Shown here: positions 47,417-59,224 of the stretch, piece after piece
Layout of the letters: every line of letters starts with the position of its first letter
Numbering within the stretch: position 1 is the stretch's first letter
NCBI GenBank assembly: GCA_035772735.1
Contig: JASDFA010000006.1
Location: 61,458,001-61,522,000, forward strand
Direction of reading: 5' to 3'
Length of the DNA: 64,000 nt
Origin: Datura wrightii
Taxonomy: Eukaryota > Streptophyta > Magnoliopsida > Solanales > Solanaceae
Position numbers and translations under genes: made by a program
Notes under the pieces: generated by a model
Database searches by the model: none
Told to the model about the DNA's origin: nothing
What the model saw: only the letters and a program-made list of their open reading frames with translations

Positions 47417-48220
47417 GTTGTCACGCCCCAAAATTGGGGGACGGCGCAAATGGAACTTGATTAATGATTGATCGAGAAGCCGGCTATATGACATCTGTAA
47501 CTGTAACACTTAGTCCATCCAGGCCACCTATCACAATCAATTGAAGTATAAACTGGTCCTGTAAGGTCTCAACAACATTGTACATACTATGTCCACAAAG
47601 CAAGGAGTTGACGAGGCAATTAGTGTGCTAAACCAAGAAACAATGAGTCGACGAGGCCACAAACTGAATAACATTGTACATATTATGTCCACAAAGCCTC
47701 TAAAGAGTAAACTGACTGATGGTCGGGCTCCGACCTACTCATAACTGCATCTCAAAACTCAAGCATAAATGACTAAGCCCTAGCTCCATGAAGAAAGGAA
47801 CCTACCAACCATCCTTTGATCTCATGAACTGCTACTCAACTGGAAATCCAGATCTCTACCTGCACCTGCGGCACGAACGCAGGTCCCCAAGCAAAGGGAC
47901 GTTAGTAAGAATGAAATATACTGGTATGTAAGGCGGAAACTCTAAACATGAGATAACAATTTTGTAATAACTGACTCAGCACTTAAAATATAAAGGATAG
48001 TTATAACCTGGAACTCTACACCCTGTAATTGATAACAACTTACTTTAACATAAGTGAACTCAAGATAACTGAACTAGGAATAAGGAATAGGAACAACCTG
48101 GAATCCGAAACCTTATAATAACTCTATAATGAGATGAAAATGCAATTAAGAAACGCACAATAAATAAACTATAATTGTAATGCTAGCGACCAGCCAATTA
48201 TAAATTCATATATAACATTC

Positions 48221-48494
48221 GTCCAGCCGGTGTACCACATATCGGGGAAAAATAAAAATATCTCCAGCCGATGTACCATACCGGGGTAAAATAAAATTAT
48301 CTCCAGCCAGTATACCACACCGGGGTAAAATAAAAGTATCTCTAGCCGATGTATCACACCGGGGTAAAATAAAAATATCTCCAGCCAATGTACCACACTG
48401 AGGTAAAATAAAAATATCTCCAGCCGGTGTGCCATACTGGGGTAAAATAAAAATATCTCCAGCTAGTGTGTCAAACTGGGGTAAAATAAAAAAT
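48221..48494. repeat. 39-bp tandem repeat, seven copies
   Basis: The unit begins CTCCAGCCGATGTACCATAC and continues CGGGGTAAAATAAAATTAT. Seven copies with scattered changes fill 274 bases. Because 39 is divisible by three, it creates an apparently open frame of 13-residue repeats on the minus strand; this is an artefact. Confidence 0.93.
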
Positions 48495-48686
48495 TAATTC
48501 TCAATCATAATCATAAATGGAGCCGATATAGCTTATATTGAGTCAATTTAACACATATGACATATAAATGACAAATGTTAAATATGTGGCCTAAATAAGC
48601 CTCTTTCGTAACACATAAATTCAAGTGAGCAAACATATCACGTAAAGCTAAAAAATATGCATATATATCTTGTAAATCTGTCAAAT

Positions 48687-48720
<34 letters not shown>

Positions 48721-48726
48721 CACATA
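48687..48726. repeat. (TA)n microsatellite
   Basis: About 40 bases of TA with one TG interruption. Confidence 0.9.
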
Positions 48727-50221
48727 CATGTCGACTCAGTTACTCGATGGACCTTCAAAAAGTTTAGGCAACATAAGAAGTTTTGTAGGCTTACAAACAA
48801 TGTCCTACAAATAGTCCTACCAATTTAACATATTTCTTGGATATAAACACATAGACCTTATTTCTATACAATTCTTTAACATCTGGGATTAACAATATTA
48901 ATACGTCATTTCAATAAGCTCGTTTACCCTCAATCGGCTTAGCGTCATCTTCTTAGCTTAAGTTCAATTACATGTCATCCTCTTAGAATTTCCTACCAAT
49001 TTCACTAAGTGACAATCTTAACATATATTTAACATCATATATACAGTGTACTACAAAGGACCAGTTCACGGTGCCCATGTTAAGGGGACTTCAGACTCGA
49101 TTTACAACTACGACAACAATCGTATAAAAATTACGCCTTTCGCTTCACATTTGTTCGCTTCAACAATTCATAACGATTCAAGCTTTATGCCAAGTATTGC
49201 CAACACTTTGGACAGGATCCTTTCAATGACTTAGTTTCATACTTGAAAAATAAGGAAAGGAACGCCTTTACATACCTTGGCACGTCGACTCTAATTTTGC
49301 CTAAAATCTTCCTTTCAATCTTACTCCTTAAGGCTCCTTCCAAGTCCAATTTACAAGCAAAACAAGCATCAACTTCACTTCACCAATGTTCTAGAAAAAT
49401 TGGGCAGCAGCATGCCACAATAATACACAAAGAAACAACAACACAATACTACAACATTCTCCAATTTATAACCTCATAAACTCAAAGAAATCAAAAAAGG
49501 AATTACTTACCCTTTCTTTGAGATGTTATTAGCTAAAGTAGGAGTAAACTCCTACTCTTTCCTCTACCTATAATCATCGAAAAACGCAGCAACACCACAA
49601 TCAACCACAAGACAACAACAAGACATGACTTTCTTCCAAGGTTCACTTTTCAAAGCCCAAAAGGGACAAAAGTGAAGTTTCTTACCTGGGATATCTTTTC
49701 ACCAAGTGACAGGGATTTGAATTCTCTAAAGTTTGAAAAAAAAATCAACTAAAACAGAGTTGAAATGCCTTTCTAGCTCAATTCTACTTCATATAGGCGG
49801 GCTGGCCAAGGTCTGGGCGGTGCCCTCGTGCAGCACCCATGCGACATGCCCTCGCGCGCACACGCGCTTGCTGCTTGCCTGTCTTGGTGCCCGCCCGCCT
49901 AGGCGCTTTTCCCCTAGACAGTGCTTTCTTCAAACGAGCATAACTTTTTACTCCAAACTCCGATTGATGAGCGGTTTTTTTCACTGTAAACTAGACTCGA
50001 ATACCTTTTATTTGATAGGTTATGGGACTTATTAATCATTATATGTTTGGAGATATGTCCATTTAATGTTGATCCTTATTTACAAACTTCACATACTCTT
50101 TGCTTTTCCCTTTGCACATGTTTCCCTCCTCACCTACGGACAACATACAACCCATAATTCCCTTAATATGATATATAACTATCAAATAATTATCAAAAAA
50201 AATTCGGTGTGTAACAACAGT

Positions 50222-50764
50222 GGAATCATAGTTCTTAAGCAGTTCCATCCACCTTCTCTCTCTCTGGGTGAGATCCTTCTAGGTGAATACATATTATAGG
50301 CTGCGATGGCACGTGAACCCCTCATAATGAGCCCCGTACAGGTAATGTCTACAGATTTTCAAAGTGAATGCCACCTCAGCCAATTCCAAGTCATGCTTAT
50401 GGTAGTTCTTCTCATGCACTTCTAGCTATCTTAAAGCATACAAAATAACTTGTATTTTCTGCATTAAAATAACACCTAAATTAGACGATAAGATATCATA
50501 ATAAACCATAAAGTATTTACCTTCAACTGATAGGACATGGATAGATGTCGTGGTAAAAAAGGCCTTGAGCTTTTGAAAGCTCTCTTCACACTCCTCTGAC
50601 TACTGGAATGACACATCTTACTAAGTCAACCCTATCAATCAAGAGGCAATTGACACATAACCTTTCACAAACCTGTTGTAATAACTGGCTAGCCCCACAA
50701 AGCTATAAACTTTTGTCACCGTAGTGGGCCTAGACTAATTCTAAACTACATCCACCTTTTGTGG
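50222..50764 (-). pseudogene. pol: Gypsy element E: RT end and RNase H fragment
   Basis: The minus strand gives, from right to left, VDPQKVDVV near 50765-50740, SRPTTVTKVYSFVGLASYY-like text near 50710, a SFQKLKAFFTT phrase near 50590, a RQLEVHEKNYHKHDLELAEV phrase near 50420-50370, and RRWMELLKNYDST near 50255-50225. Stops are frequent. It abuts the solo LTR at 47419 and, before that, the end of C. Separated from the RT part by the LTR at 50770. Confidence 0.78.
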
Positions 50765-50769
50765 ATCCA
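50765..50769. other. Target duplication of the D-family solo LTR
   Basis: ATCCA here and ATACA at 52382-52386; one mismatch. With the LTR removed, E reads GIIVDPQK without a break. Confidence 0.75.
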
Positions 50770-52381
50770 TGATGTCATGCAAGCGCACGCAAGCGCACAT
50801 AGTCGTCAAGTAATATAGGAAGGTGAAGTCCCAATTATCGATCCGTCGAAGATTTGTCAGATCAATCATTTTAAGGTTATTTCTTTTTTTCGCTTTTCTA
50901 AAAAAATAAATATACTAGGGAATGGTTTGGAGAAATAAATTACTAAAACATGAAATGTAAAATTAACTAAAGGTTGTTGCAAAATTATTTGTACTTCAAA
51001 TGATGATGAAAGTCTATGGAATTGGCACTTTCATTTCAGGTTGAGGTTTCAAGACGTGGTTATGCTAGATTGATTCTTCCTAAGGTTGCTAGTTGCAAGT
51101 TACTATCTCATTTCTTTCCACTCTCCTGAGGATCCAAGAACTAACTCATTAACCCTAATTCCTATATCCATATGGTCACAGGAGAAACATGAAATGACGG
51201 TTATGCCTACTTATATTTCAACTAAATAGGATTGAAGGGTATAACCCTATCCTCAACAACTACTTCTAACCTTCAACCAATGGGCCAAAGGATCTTTGAG
51301 TTGTTGTTTTACATCTACTTTTAACCGTTTCAATTCCCTTTCCCAAGTTCAACCAAAAGCCAACATATTTATTCACAAGGTGATCAGTCTAGTGAATAAG
51401 CAATTATAACAAGTAAATATAAACAAACTTTGATAAAGAATCAAAACTAGTATTAATGTGTCTTTCAAACTTCAACCATCAACTATGGTCAAAACCCTTG
51501 AATGGGCATTTATCCACTCATAGACGAGCGTAAAAACAAAGATAACATCATCATTCGAAGTAAAATGATAAAGACAAGAAGAAACCTAAGTAGAACTTGT
51601 CTCTCCTCCAAAATTTGCGTTTTATAACCTTCAAAAATGATGAATGATATAACAAATTCTTCTGCTAAAAACGCCCTATATTCTATATTTATAGGTGAGC
51701 CTTCAAATGACGCTTTTTCCCTCAAGTAATTTGATTAAAAATCAGCTAAAACTTGTCTAGGAGGGTCTAACACGCTTCTCCATGAATAACCCTAAGGAGT
51801 TAAAATTTCCTGCAGAGACTAGCTCCGAGCGCCCCACTCCCTCCATAGCACGAAGAAGTTAACCAAAATTTCTACACTTCTAAACACCTCTGGCGCCCCA
51901 CACCATCAATAAAACTAGAGTATTAGTCAAATTTCTGAGCTTGAAGACCCTTCTGGCGCCCCACTTCATCCATAGCCCTAGAATATTAGCAAAATTTCCT
52001 AAGTCTAGAATAATTCTGGAGCTCCACGCCATCCATCTCACCAAGGTGTTAGTAAAATTTTCATCTCTGAAGCTAGGGAACCTGGCACCCCACACCATCC
52101 ATAGCACCAATTTTGGGGCATTTTTCTCTGAAACACAAGTGTTGGGCGCGCCAAGCCAGGCATAGCCCCAGACCGACTTCTGCAAACTTTTCTTCTTCAC
52201 ATCTTTAGTCATTTTTGTGTCTTTTTTCCTTTATTTCCTACCAAAACATACAGAAACATTCATTAGCTCACAAGACACATGAAAATTTGAATTCATGCAT
52301 TTCATAGGGATTATAAACTAAACATAATGTAAAATATGGGTAAAAATATGGCAAATGGGCATAAGAATATGCCCAACACCA
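50770..52381 (-). repeat. D-family solo LTR (1612 bp) in E
   Basis: It aligns with D's 3' LTR (55834-57372) along its length and has the same ends (minus strand TGGTGTTGGGCATATTC to ATGACATCA). No D internal sequence follows; E resumes on both sides. A TATA word (CTATAAATATAG, minus) is at about 51683-51694. Upstream of it in this orientation is a tandem repeat of about 65 bases at 51820-52170. Confidence 0.88.
51820..52170 (-). repeat. Degenerate ~65-bp tandem repeat in the D-family LTR
   Basis: About six units, each with CTGGCGCCCCAC and CCATCCATAGCACCA-like text, near 51823, 51890, 51952, 52017, 52083 and 52143. The open minus-strand frame at 52212-51880 only mirrors it, with WMVWGAR-type phrases every 21-22 residues. 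A counterpart lies at 56840-57180. Confidence 0.8.
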
Positions 52382-52386
52382 ATACA

Positions 52387-53238
52387 CTATGATCCTTTCC
52401 TTGGAGACTACTTGCCAAAAAAGAACACTGATTCCATCCACAATTTACATTTACTGGACTTTGCATACAGTTATTTCTCCTTTAGCAGTTCCAACACAAT
52501 CCTCATCTAATTCTCATGTTTCTTCTTAGTCTTGGAATACACCAAAATGTCTTCAATGAAAATGATTACAAAGGAGTTTAGATAGGGTTAGAAAATATCG
52601 TTCATCAAGTTCCTGAAGGCTTCTGGAGCATTAGTGAGTTTGAATTACATGACCAAGAACTCATAATGCCCATATTTGGTCAGAAAGGTTGTCTTCAAAA
52701 TATCCTCCACACAAATTTTTGACTTATGGTAACCCGATCTCAAATCAATCTTCGAGAACACAACTGTACCATGAAGCTGACTAAACATGTCTTCTATTCG
52801 GAGAAAGGGATACTTATTTCGAATGGTAACCTTATACAGTTGACAATAGTCAATACACATTCACATTCTACCATCCTTCTTCTTCACAAAGTACACAGGG
52901 GCACCCCATGGAGAGACACTTAGACGAACGAACCCCTTACTAAGCAACTCCTCCAACTGCTCCTTGAGTTCGCTCAACTCAGCTGGTGCCATCCTATATG
53001 GAGGTATGGAAAATGGTCGGATCCTTAGCTCTAAGTCTACGAAGAAATTAATGTTGCAGTCTAGTGTCATACTAGGAAAATTCATGGGAAATACCTCTTT
53101 GAAATCACGAACTATCGGAACAGACTCTTTGGAGGGACCCTCTATACTGGTATCCCGAATGTGGGCTAGGTAAGCCGAGCACCCCCACCCTATTAGTTTT
53201 TGGGAACAAATATATCATATCAGCTTCTTAAGATTGGG
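52387..53238 (-). pseudogene. pol: Gypsy element E: reverse transcriptase
   Basis: Minus-strand frame from FPSMTLDCNINFFVDLEL through PPYRMAPAELSELKEQLEELL (near 53020-52960), SPWGAPVYFVKKKDG, then a TGA at about 52861 where Arg is expected, MCIDYCQLYKVTIRNKYP, VVFSKIDLRSGYHK, and TKYGHYEFLVM. The polymerase box near 52555 reads FIEDILVYS, so the first catalytic Asp is Glu. The Trp of SPWG is intact here. The piece before it (53238-53100) reads AYLAHIRDTSIEGPSKESVP, the protease-RT linker. Confidence 0.85.
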
Positions 53239-53243
53239 CTACA

Positions 53244-55753
53244 TGTAACACCCCAAAAGTTCCTAAGATTGGATTCGGGATTGAAAATATGATCAGCAGA
53301 AAAATTTTGAGAAAATGTCTTAGAACGACTAGTTATGTGAGTCGTGGTGAGAAGTAACGGGTTGCAGGACTAAGTAATGGTAAATTTTTTGTTGGCAGGT
53401 TCTGGAGCAACGAGTCAAGGTACGACCCGTTGGTTGATTTGACAGCTCGTGGTCATGAGTCATGATCAGTATCTATAGAAGAAGGACTAGTAGCAACGAG
53501 CCATGGTAAGACTCAAAGGTCCCTGTAATGAATTGTGGTTTCGAGTCATTGTTTTTTTCTTTGATATCAGGGTTAGATGGTATGAGTTGTGATTTGTACT
53601 CGTGGGTAGTAGTAGAGGAGTTGAAAGCAGTAGCAATGGATGGATCCAACGATCAATCCATCACAAGGTAAAACCCATTATTTGGGTCTACTTGGGAGGA
53701 TTCAAGAAACTACGCATGAATTAGTGGTGACAACGAGAGAAAATGATGAGTCATTGTGATGAGTAATGACTCATCTCGTTTAGCTGTCATTTGAAGATCA
53801 GAGAATTGGGTGAAAAGTGGATGGTTGTAACACGTGATACCACAAATTGTGCTATCAAAGGATGACTCGTGGTATGAGTCATGGCATTCACAAAGTAAGG
53901 TTTTTCCTGTAAAATCAGTAAGGAGATATTCATAAGTTCTATTCTCCTAAGTCCTAAAATATGTCATTTTAAGCCCTAAAAGGAGCATTTTAAGAAGGTT
54001 TAGCCTCTCTCAAGTCATTAGGCTCCCATGCATGCAAAGCTTTGAGTTTCTCTTTGAAGATCAATCTAGAACTCTCTCAATTCATCCCCAATTCTCTTGG
54101 GCTTTCAAGTATAGTTAGAGAATCCTTTTACCCAGGTGTGTAGGGCTATGAATGAGAATTTCCTTTCACTCTCATCCCCAAATTTCACCTAAAGTTCATG
54201 AATTTAAGTATATGATTTTATAGGGTTTTAACCCAATTATAAAATTCTGTATGATATATCTATGCGTCAATTCCCCTCATGTTCCAATGCATGTTTTAAG
54301 ATTTATGGGAAGATTTTTTACACAAATAGATTATAAATTCATAATTTCAAGTTATTAAAAATTATTCCCTATTATGCAAGTTTTATGAAAAGTCATGTTT
54401 ATGATTCATGATTGAAAGTATGATGATATATCTAGCATGAATGAATGTTTATAAATTTTCATATACATGAATCTGTGATTTTATCTTATGAAGTCTATTT
54501 CAGGTATGCATTATTTTTATAATTTTGGCAAGCTCACTCAAGTTAAGTATGTTTTCATGATTTTGCGAAGGCTAATATAATCAACTTATCATGTGTTTTA
54601 GTGTCAAGACTCCTAATGCAGCTTATGATATGTTGTGGAGTCATGACTCCTAATGTTCATATTTCAGACTATGCATGCAATTATGATTTCAGCTTTGTTG
54701 AAAAATGATGGAAGCACTATGCATGTTATTGGGAGTAGTATCTAGCATCGAGTATACTAGGGTTCAAGTAAATCCCTAGTCTTAAAACTACACACCAACA
54801 TAAGTATACACGTACATTGGGATCTCCCTTGAGAGTTTTCCCCTGACCCCAGGGGGCCGAAGCTTAATATCGATGTCATGCTATCGTCCTTAGCCCTAGC
54901 AAGGTTTTAAACGGCTGTGCCCACTAGAGTGTGATAGTTGGGGCATCACGTAAGCTCTATTGTGATGGTGTTGGTTGTGACGAGTCTCCCATTGTTCCTC
55001 ATGATTTCAATTATTCATGTTCATGACTTATCATATTATGTATTATAGCAGGTTTGACCCAATGATCAGTTCATGAGCTCTTACTTAGGATTTCAGCAAT
55101 GAAAAGTCATATGATTTCTACTTTTAACCTTTGATCATTATGTTCAGATATGATACTCAGCTTATGACTATGTATGTCTCAGATACAATTTTCAGCATGC
55201 AGTCCTTGCTCTCATGATCTAATGACTTATATTGATATGCATGACTTCAGTTAACATTTACTCAACTTGATTTACTTATCTTAAATACTCAGTAGATTCA
55301 AAGTACTGACTGCATACTCTATGTTGTATCAATTTATTATACAGGTCTGACTAATCAGACTCAGTTTCACCGTTAGTCCAGTTCCCCTACATTCCAACTC
55401 AGTTAGTGTTGTTAGTGAGTCTTCATATTTTGAGGACATTCAGTTCATTTTTTTGATTATGCTTTTTCATTCTTAGACTTTAGCAAGCTAGTTAGTGTTG
55501 CTGCCCCATCAGCTCATCAGACAGTTTAGAGGCTTATCAAACATTATGTAGAATTTCAGCTTTATCGAGTGTTGACTCCGTTTATGATCATTACATTATG
55601 TTGTTTAGTATTCTACTTATTCATGTTTAAATTATCAATTTTTGGTTTTATTTATGCTCTTTAGTTGTTATGTTCATGCCATGAGTCGACTTGGAGCTAT
55701 TTGTGGTTCTAAGACCAATGTCTCGGCCTGGTGTCCTAGCTCGGGTCTTGACA
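53244..55753 (+). repeat. Tekay-type solo LTR (2510 bp) in E
   Basis: TGTAACACCCCAAAAG to CGGGTCTTGACA, of T1's LTR subfamily. It is flanked by CTACA (53239-53243) and TTACA (55754-55758), a duplication with one mismatch. It interrupts E between protease and RT. No internal part is attached. Confidence 0.88.
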
Positions 55754-55758
55754 TTACA

Positions 55759-55833
55759 ATTCCTTTCCACTCTAATCTAGACAACCCTAACATCACTATG
55801 GTTACTATCTTAGCATGACTATCCAAAATGGCA
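55759..55833 (-). pseudogene. Gypsy element E: 75-base remnant
   Basis: The minus strand continues E upstream of the solo LTR, ending at the start of D's LTR. It is too short and decayed to identify on its own; position makes it part of the protease-RT linker. Confidence 0.45.
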
Positions 55834-57372
55834 TGTTATGTCGCCCAAGTGCACAGAAGTGCATGTTGTCGTCAAGTAATATAGGACTGAAAGTCCCGAT
55901 TATCGATCCCTTGGAGACTTTCAAGATCAATTGTTACCAGGTTATTAATTTATTTTAGTATTCTAACAAAATATATAAAATGGAGAATGGTTTGAAAACT
56001 GCTAAAGACTTGATATGTGAAATTAATTAAAACTAAGATTGTTGCACACCTGTTTGTACTTTAAATAATTATGAAAATCTAGGGAATTGGAACTTCCGTA
56101 TCAAGTTGAGTTTTCAAGATGTGATTACGCTAGATTGATTCCTCCTAAGGTTGATAGTTCCATGTTACTAACCCATTTATTGCCACTTTCCTGAGCATCC
56201 AAGAACTATCTTATAAATCCTAACGCCTATATTCCTATGATCGCAACAGAAACATGAAACGACAGTTACGCCTACTTATATATCAACAAAATAGGATTGA
56301 AGGGTATATTCCTATTCTCAACAACAACTTCTAACCTTCAACCAATGGTCTAAAGGATATTCGAATTCCTTTTTTATATTTACTATTAACCCTTTTAATT
56401 CTCTTTCCCAAGTTCAACCAAAAGAAAACAGATTTACTCATAAGTTGATCAGGCTAGTGAATAAGCAATTAAAACAAGTAAATCCAAACAACCTTTATGA
56501 AAGAAACAAAACTAACATTTAATAGTCTTTCAAACTTCAACCATCAACTATGGCTAAAACCCTAGAATGGACACTTATCCACTCATAGACAAGCAAAAAA
56601 CACATAGAAATAATCATCATTCTCAGTCAAACAAGAAAGAAAAGAAGAAACCTAAGTAGAACTTGTCTCTCCTCCAAAAGCTGCGTTTACAACCTTCAAA
56701 ATAATGGACGATATTATTATTGATATCCTAGAAACACCCTAGATGTTATATATATAGGTGATCCTTCAAATGAATCTTTTGCCCACAAGTATTTGGCTAA
56801 ATTAGTAAAATCTCGTCCAAGAGAGGTCTGGCTTGCCACCCCATGTATAGCACCACAAAGTTACTCAAATTTCCTTTGAAGAATAGCTTTTGGCGCCCCA
56901 CTCTCACCATAGAACAAAAGTGTTAGTAAAATTTGTGAGCTTCACAACCCTTCTAGAGCCCCGCTCTCACCTTAGCACCAGAAAGTTAGGAAAATCTCCT
57001 AAGTCTGGAATATTTCTGGGGCTCACGCCATCCATCTCACTAAGATGTTAGTCAAATTCTGATCTCTGAAACTGAAGTACCTATAGCGCCACGCCATCCA
57101 TAGAACCAAATTTAGTGCATTTTAATCTGAAATATAATTGTTGTGCATGTCCTGCTAGCCATAGCCCCAGTCTGACTTTCGCAAACTCTTCTTCTTCACA
57201 CCTTGAGTCATTTCTGGGTCCGTTTTCCTTGGTTTCCTAATCAAAACATCTAGAAATATTCATTAGCCACAAGATACATGAATTCATACATTTCATAGGG
57301 ATTACAAAGTCAAAACAAGGCAAAATATGGGTAAAAACATGGCAAATAGGCATAAGAATATTCCCAACATCA
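55834..57372 (-). repeat. D 3' LTR (1539 bp)
   Basis: The plus strand reads TGTTATGTCGCCC to CCCAACATCA, and on the minus strand the LTR starts TGATGTTGGGAATATTC right after AAGTGTGGGGTGG (57385-57373), a polypurine tract. It aligns with the solo LTR at 50770-52381. The U5-side word GATTATCGATCCC is at about 55897. The tandem repeat recurs at 56840-57180. Confidence 0.88.
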
Positions 57373-59224
57373 CCACCCCACACTTAAATCATTATTCATC
57401 CTTGAACAATCCTCATATCCATGCACAAACTCATATTTTCTCATCACTTATCACCTCTATCAATTAAAACTTAAACAACTAGCAGAGAGCATATGATTAA
57501 GTGGTTCATCAACTTAAGTAATTCACATCAAACACATGCAGAGTTATTCACATTTAAGACTACACAACTCCTATAACCGACTCATTTTCAAAACAGGACC
57601 AACATGATTAAGTACAAAACATGCAACTTATAGTACACCGACTTAGAATCTTGTCGCCCTCACTTTTAGTGATGTTCCTCTCTAAAATTTTCAATGCAAA
57701 TAATGGAACATAATAAGTAAGGCACACATACACTCAGAAAAGATGTGTCATACATATGTAACATACCATAAGCTTTCCCTTCATGTACGCTTAGACTGCT
57801 TAGCTATTTCAATAGATTAAGATTATAAGAACTTTTCTTGGGTGTAATGTCGGCTAAAGGACTGGCAAGAATGATTTTTATTTTAGAGTGACTACCAATA
57901 CTAAGCACTAGTAAGACATTTTATTTTTATCTTTCAAGTCCACCACTCTTTCCTTGTTGTTCACCCCTCACTCTACTCACCCTTTTTCTTTTCTTTTCAT
58001 GCCCCTTTTTTCTACTACTTGACTGATAGTCTTTTTCTTGTAGAATTAGTATGAATTTTCACTCTTAATATTCTTTCTTTTATTTTCCTAGCAACAAGTA
58101 GATAATACATTTTTATGGGAAACCCTTCATCCTATTTTTTTTCTTACCTTCCACATCATTTGATTCTATCTTTTCCTTTATCATTCATGCATTGGTGGAC
58201 CATTATGTTCAAGTCACAAAGTGCATAAGACTACTTTGATAAATAATATTGGAGGTCAATTGTGAATAAGATACTTTGGTGGCTAAGAAAAGAATAAGGC
58301 TTAAGGCTCAAGGGGGTTAACTAGGGAAAATGTTCAAAAAGGTAAAACAAACATAGGACAACATGGCTTTTCAAAGAAATTCCTTAATCATCTCTGAAAT
58401 CTCTACAAAACTAGCCATCAAACATACATTAAGGCAAGTTCTATATGCTACAACAAAACAAAACAATTAATCTCACCTCATATGGAATTAAGACTCTAGT
58501 TAGTTTCTTACAGCTACACATTCATACAATCACATTGAATGACATTTTTCATTATTAATCCCTACAAGTATATTTAGTCGAATTAAAGAACTTTGTGTGT
58601 CTTTTATAGAATTCTCACTTAAGTTTACCACTTCATTTCCTCAAGCTTTGTGTCTAAGTGGAATGTTAAAGAGCACACAAGTGACTTATGTATGCCTCCA
58701 ACAAAATAAAAAACAATATGACTAAATTTCCTTAAGACACTCTTCATCCATCTATTTTGGGAAGGTTCACTACTCTACGACTACAACAACTCCTAAAAAT
58801 GAAAAAAATTACCCGGTTCAAAGGACTCCCCTTCGAAAAAGAACCATGGCCATAAAAAATTTGAACGGTGGGTGAGACATGCCAATTTTTAAAAATTTTC
58901 AAACCAAACATGATGGTATACTCATCCTTAACTAAAAAAATTTAGACTCTAAAATTAAATTAACAAAAACTAACAAACTCTAATAATCTCAACTACCAGA
59001 GACAAACATAATATCCAACATCACGAGGTACCCAAGTCAACAATCAACATCAATGCTAATTATTACAAAATAAGACCTAACAAATCATAGAGCTACTACC
59101 ATGAGGAATGACACTATGCTACAGCCTACTACAAATATAGTAATTAAAGAATAAACATGAACCTTTCCTCCACCCCACACTTAAACGATGCACAGTCCTC
59201 AGTGCACACACAATCATATTACAT
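57373..59224 (-). other. D 3' UTR, noncoding
   Basis: About 1.85 kb. The TTTAAGTGTGGGGTGG phrase (minus) occurs twice, at the polypurine tract (near 57389) and just after the ORF (near 59185-59170), so it is a repeated internal signal. The rest is AT-rich, with a pyrimidine-rich stretch at 57930-58170. A TAAGGCTTAAGGCTCAAGG phrase near 58287 recurs in F near 63803. Confidence 0.65.

Larger units (their letters stand above)
47419..50216 (-). repeat. Solo LTR at the right edge of C (2798 bp)
   Basis: TGTCACGCCCC to GTGTGTAACA, flanked by ACAGT at 47414-47418 and 50217-50221, a perfect duplication. Taking it out joins the end of C to the gypsy fragment E. Orientation is inferred as minus from the terminal words (TGTTACAC...GGGGCGTGACA on the minus strand) and is not certain. 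Inside are a 39-bp tandem repeat, a TA microsatellite and a GC-rich stretch at 49795-49915. No coding signal. Confidence 0.9.

Noticed and set aside
48169..48435. Open frame of 13-residue repeats on the minus strand
   Set aside because: It is the translation of a noncoding 39-bp tandem repeat whose unit is divisible by three.
48221..48494. CRISPR-like array
   Set aside because: The repeats are adjacent with no unique spacers, and the context is a plant LTR.
49733..50035. 100-codon frame in a GC-rich stretch at about 49800-49915
   Set aside because: It lies within a solo LTR, has no domain resemblance and is explained by local GC content.
51880..52212. 110-codon frame with a Trp-rich 21-22 residue repeat
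   Set aside because: It lies in the U3 of a D-family LTR and mirrors the ~65-bp tandem repeat; the corresponding stretch of D's 3' LTR is not kept open.
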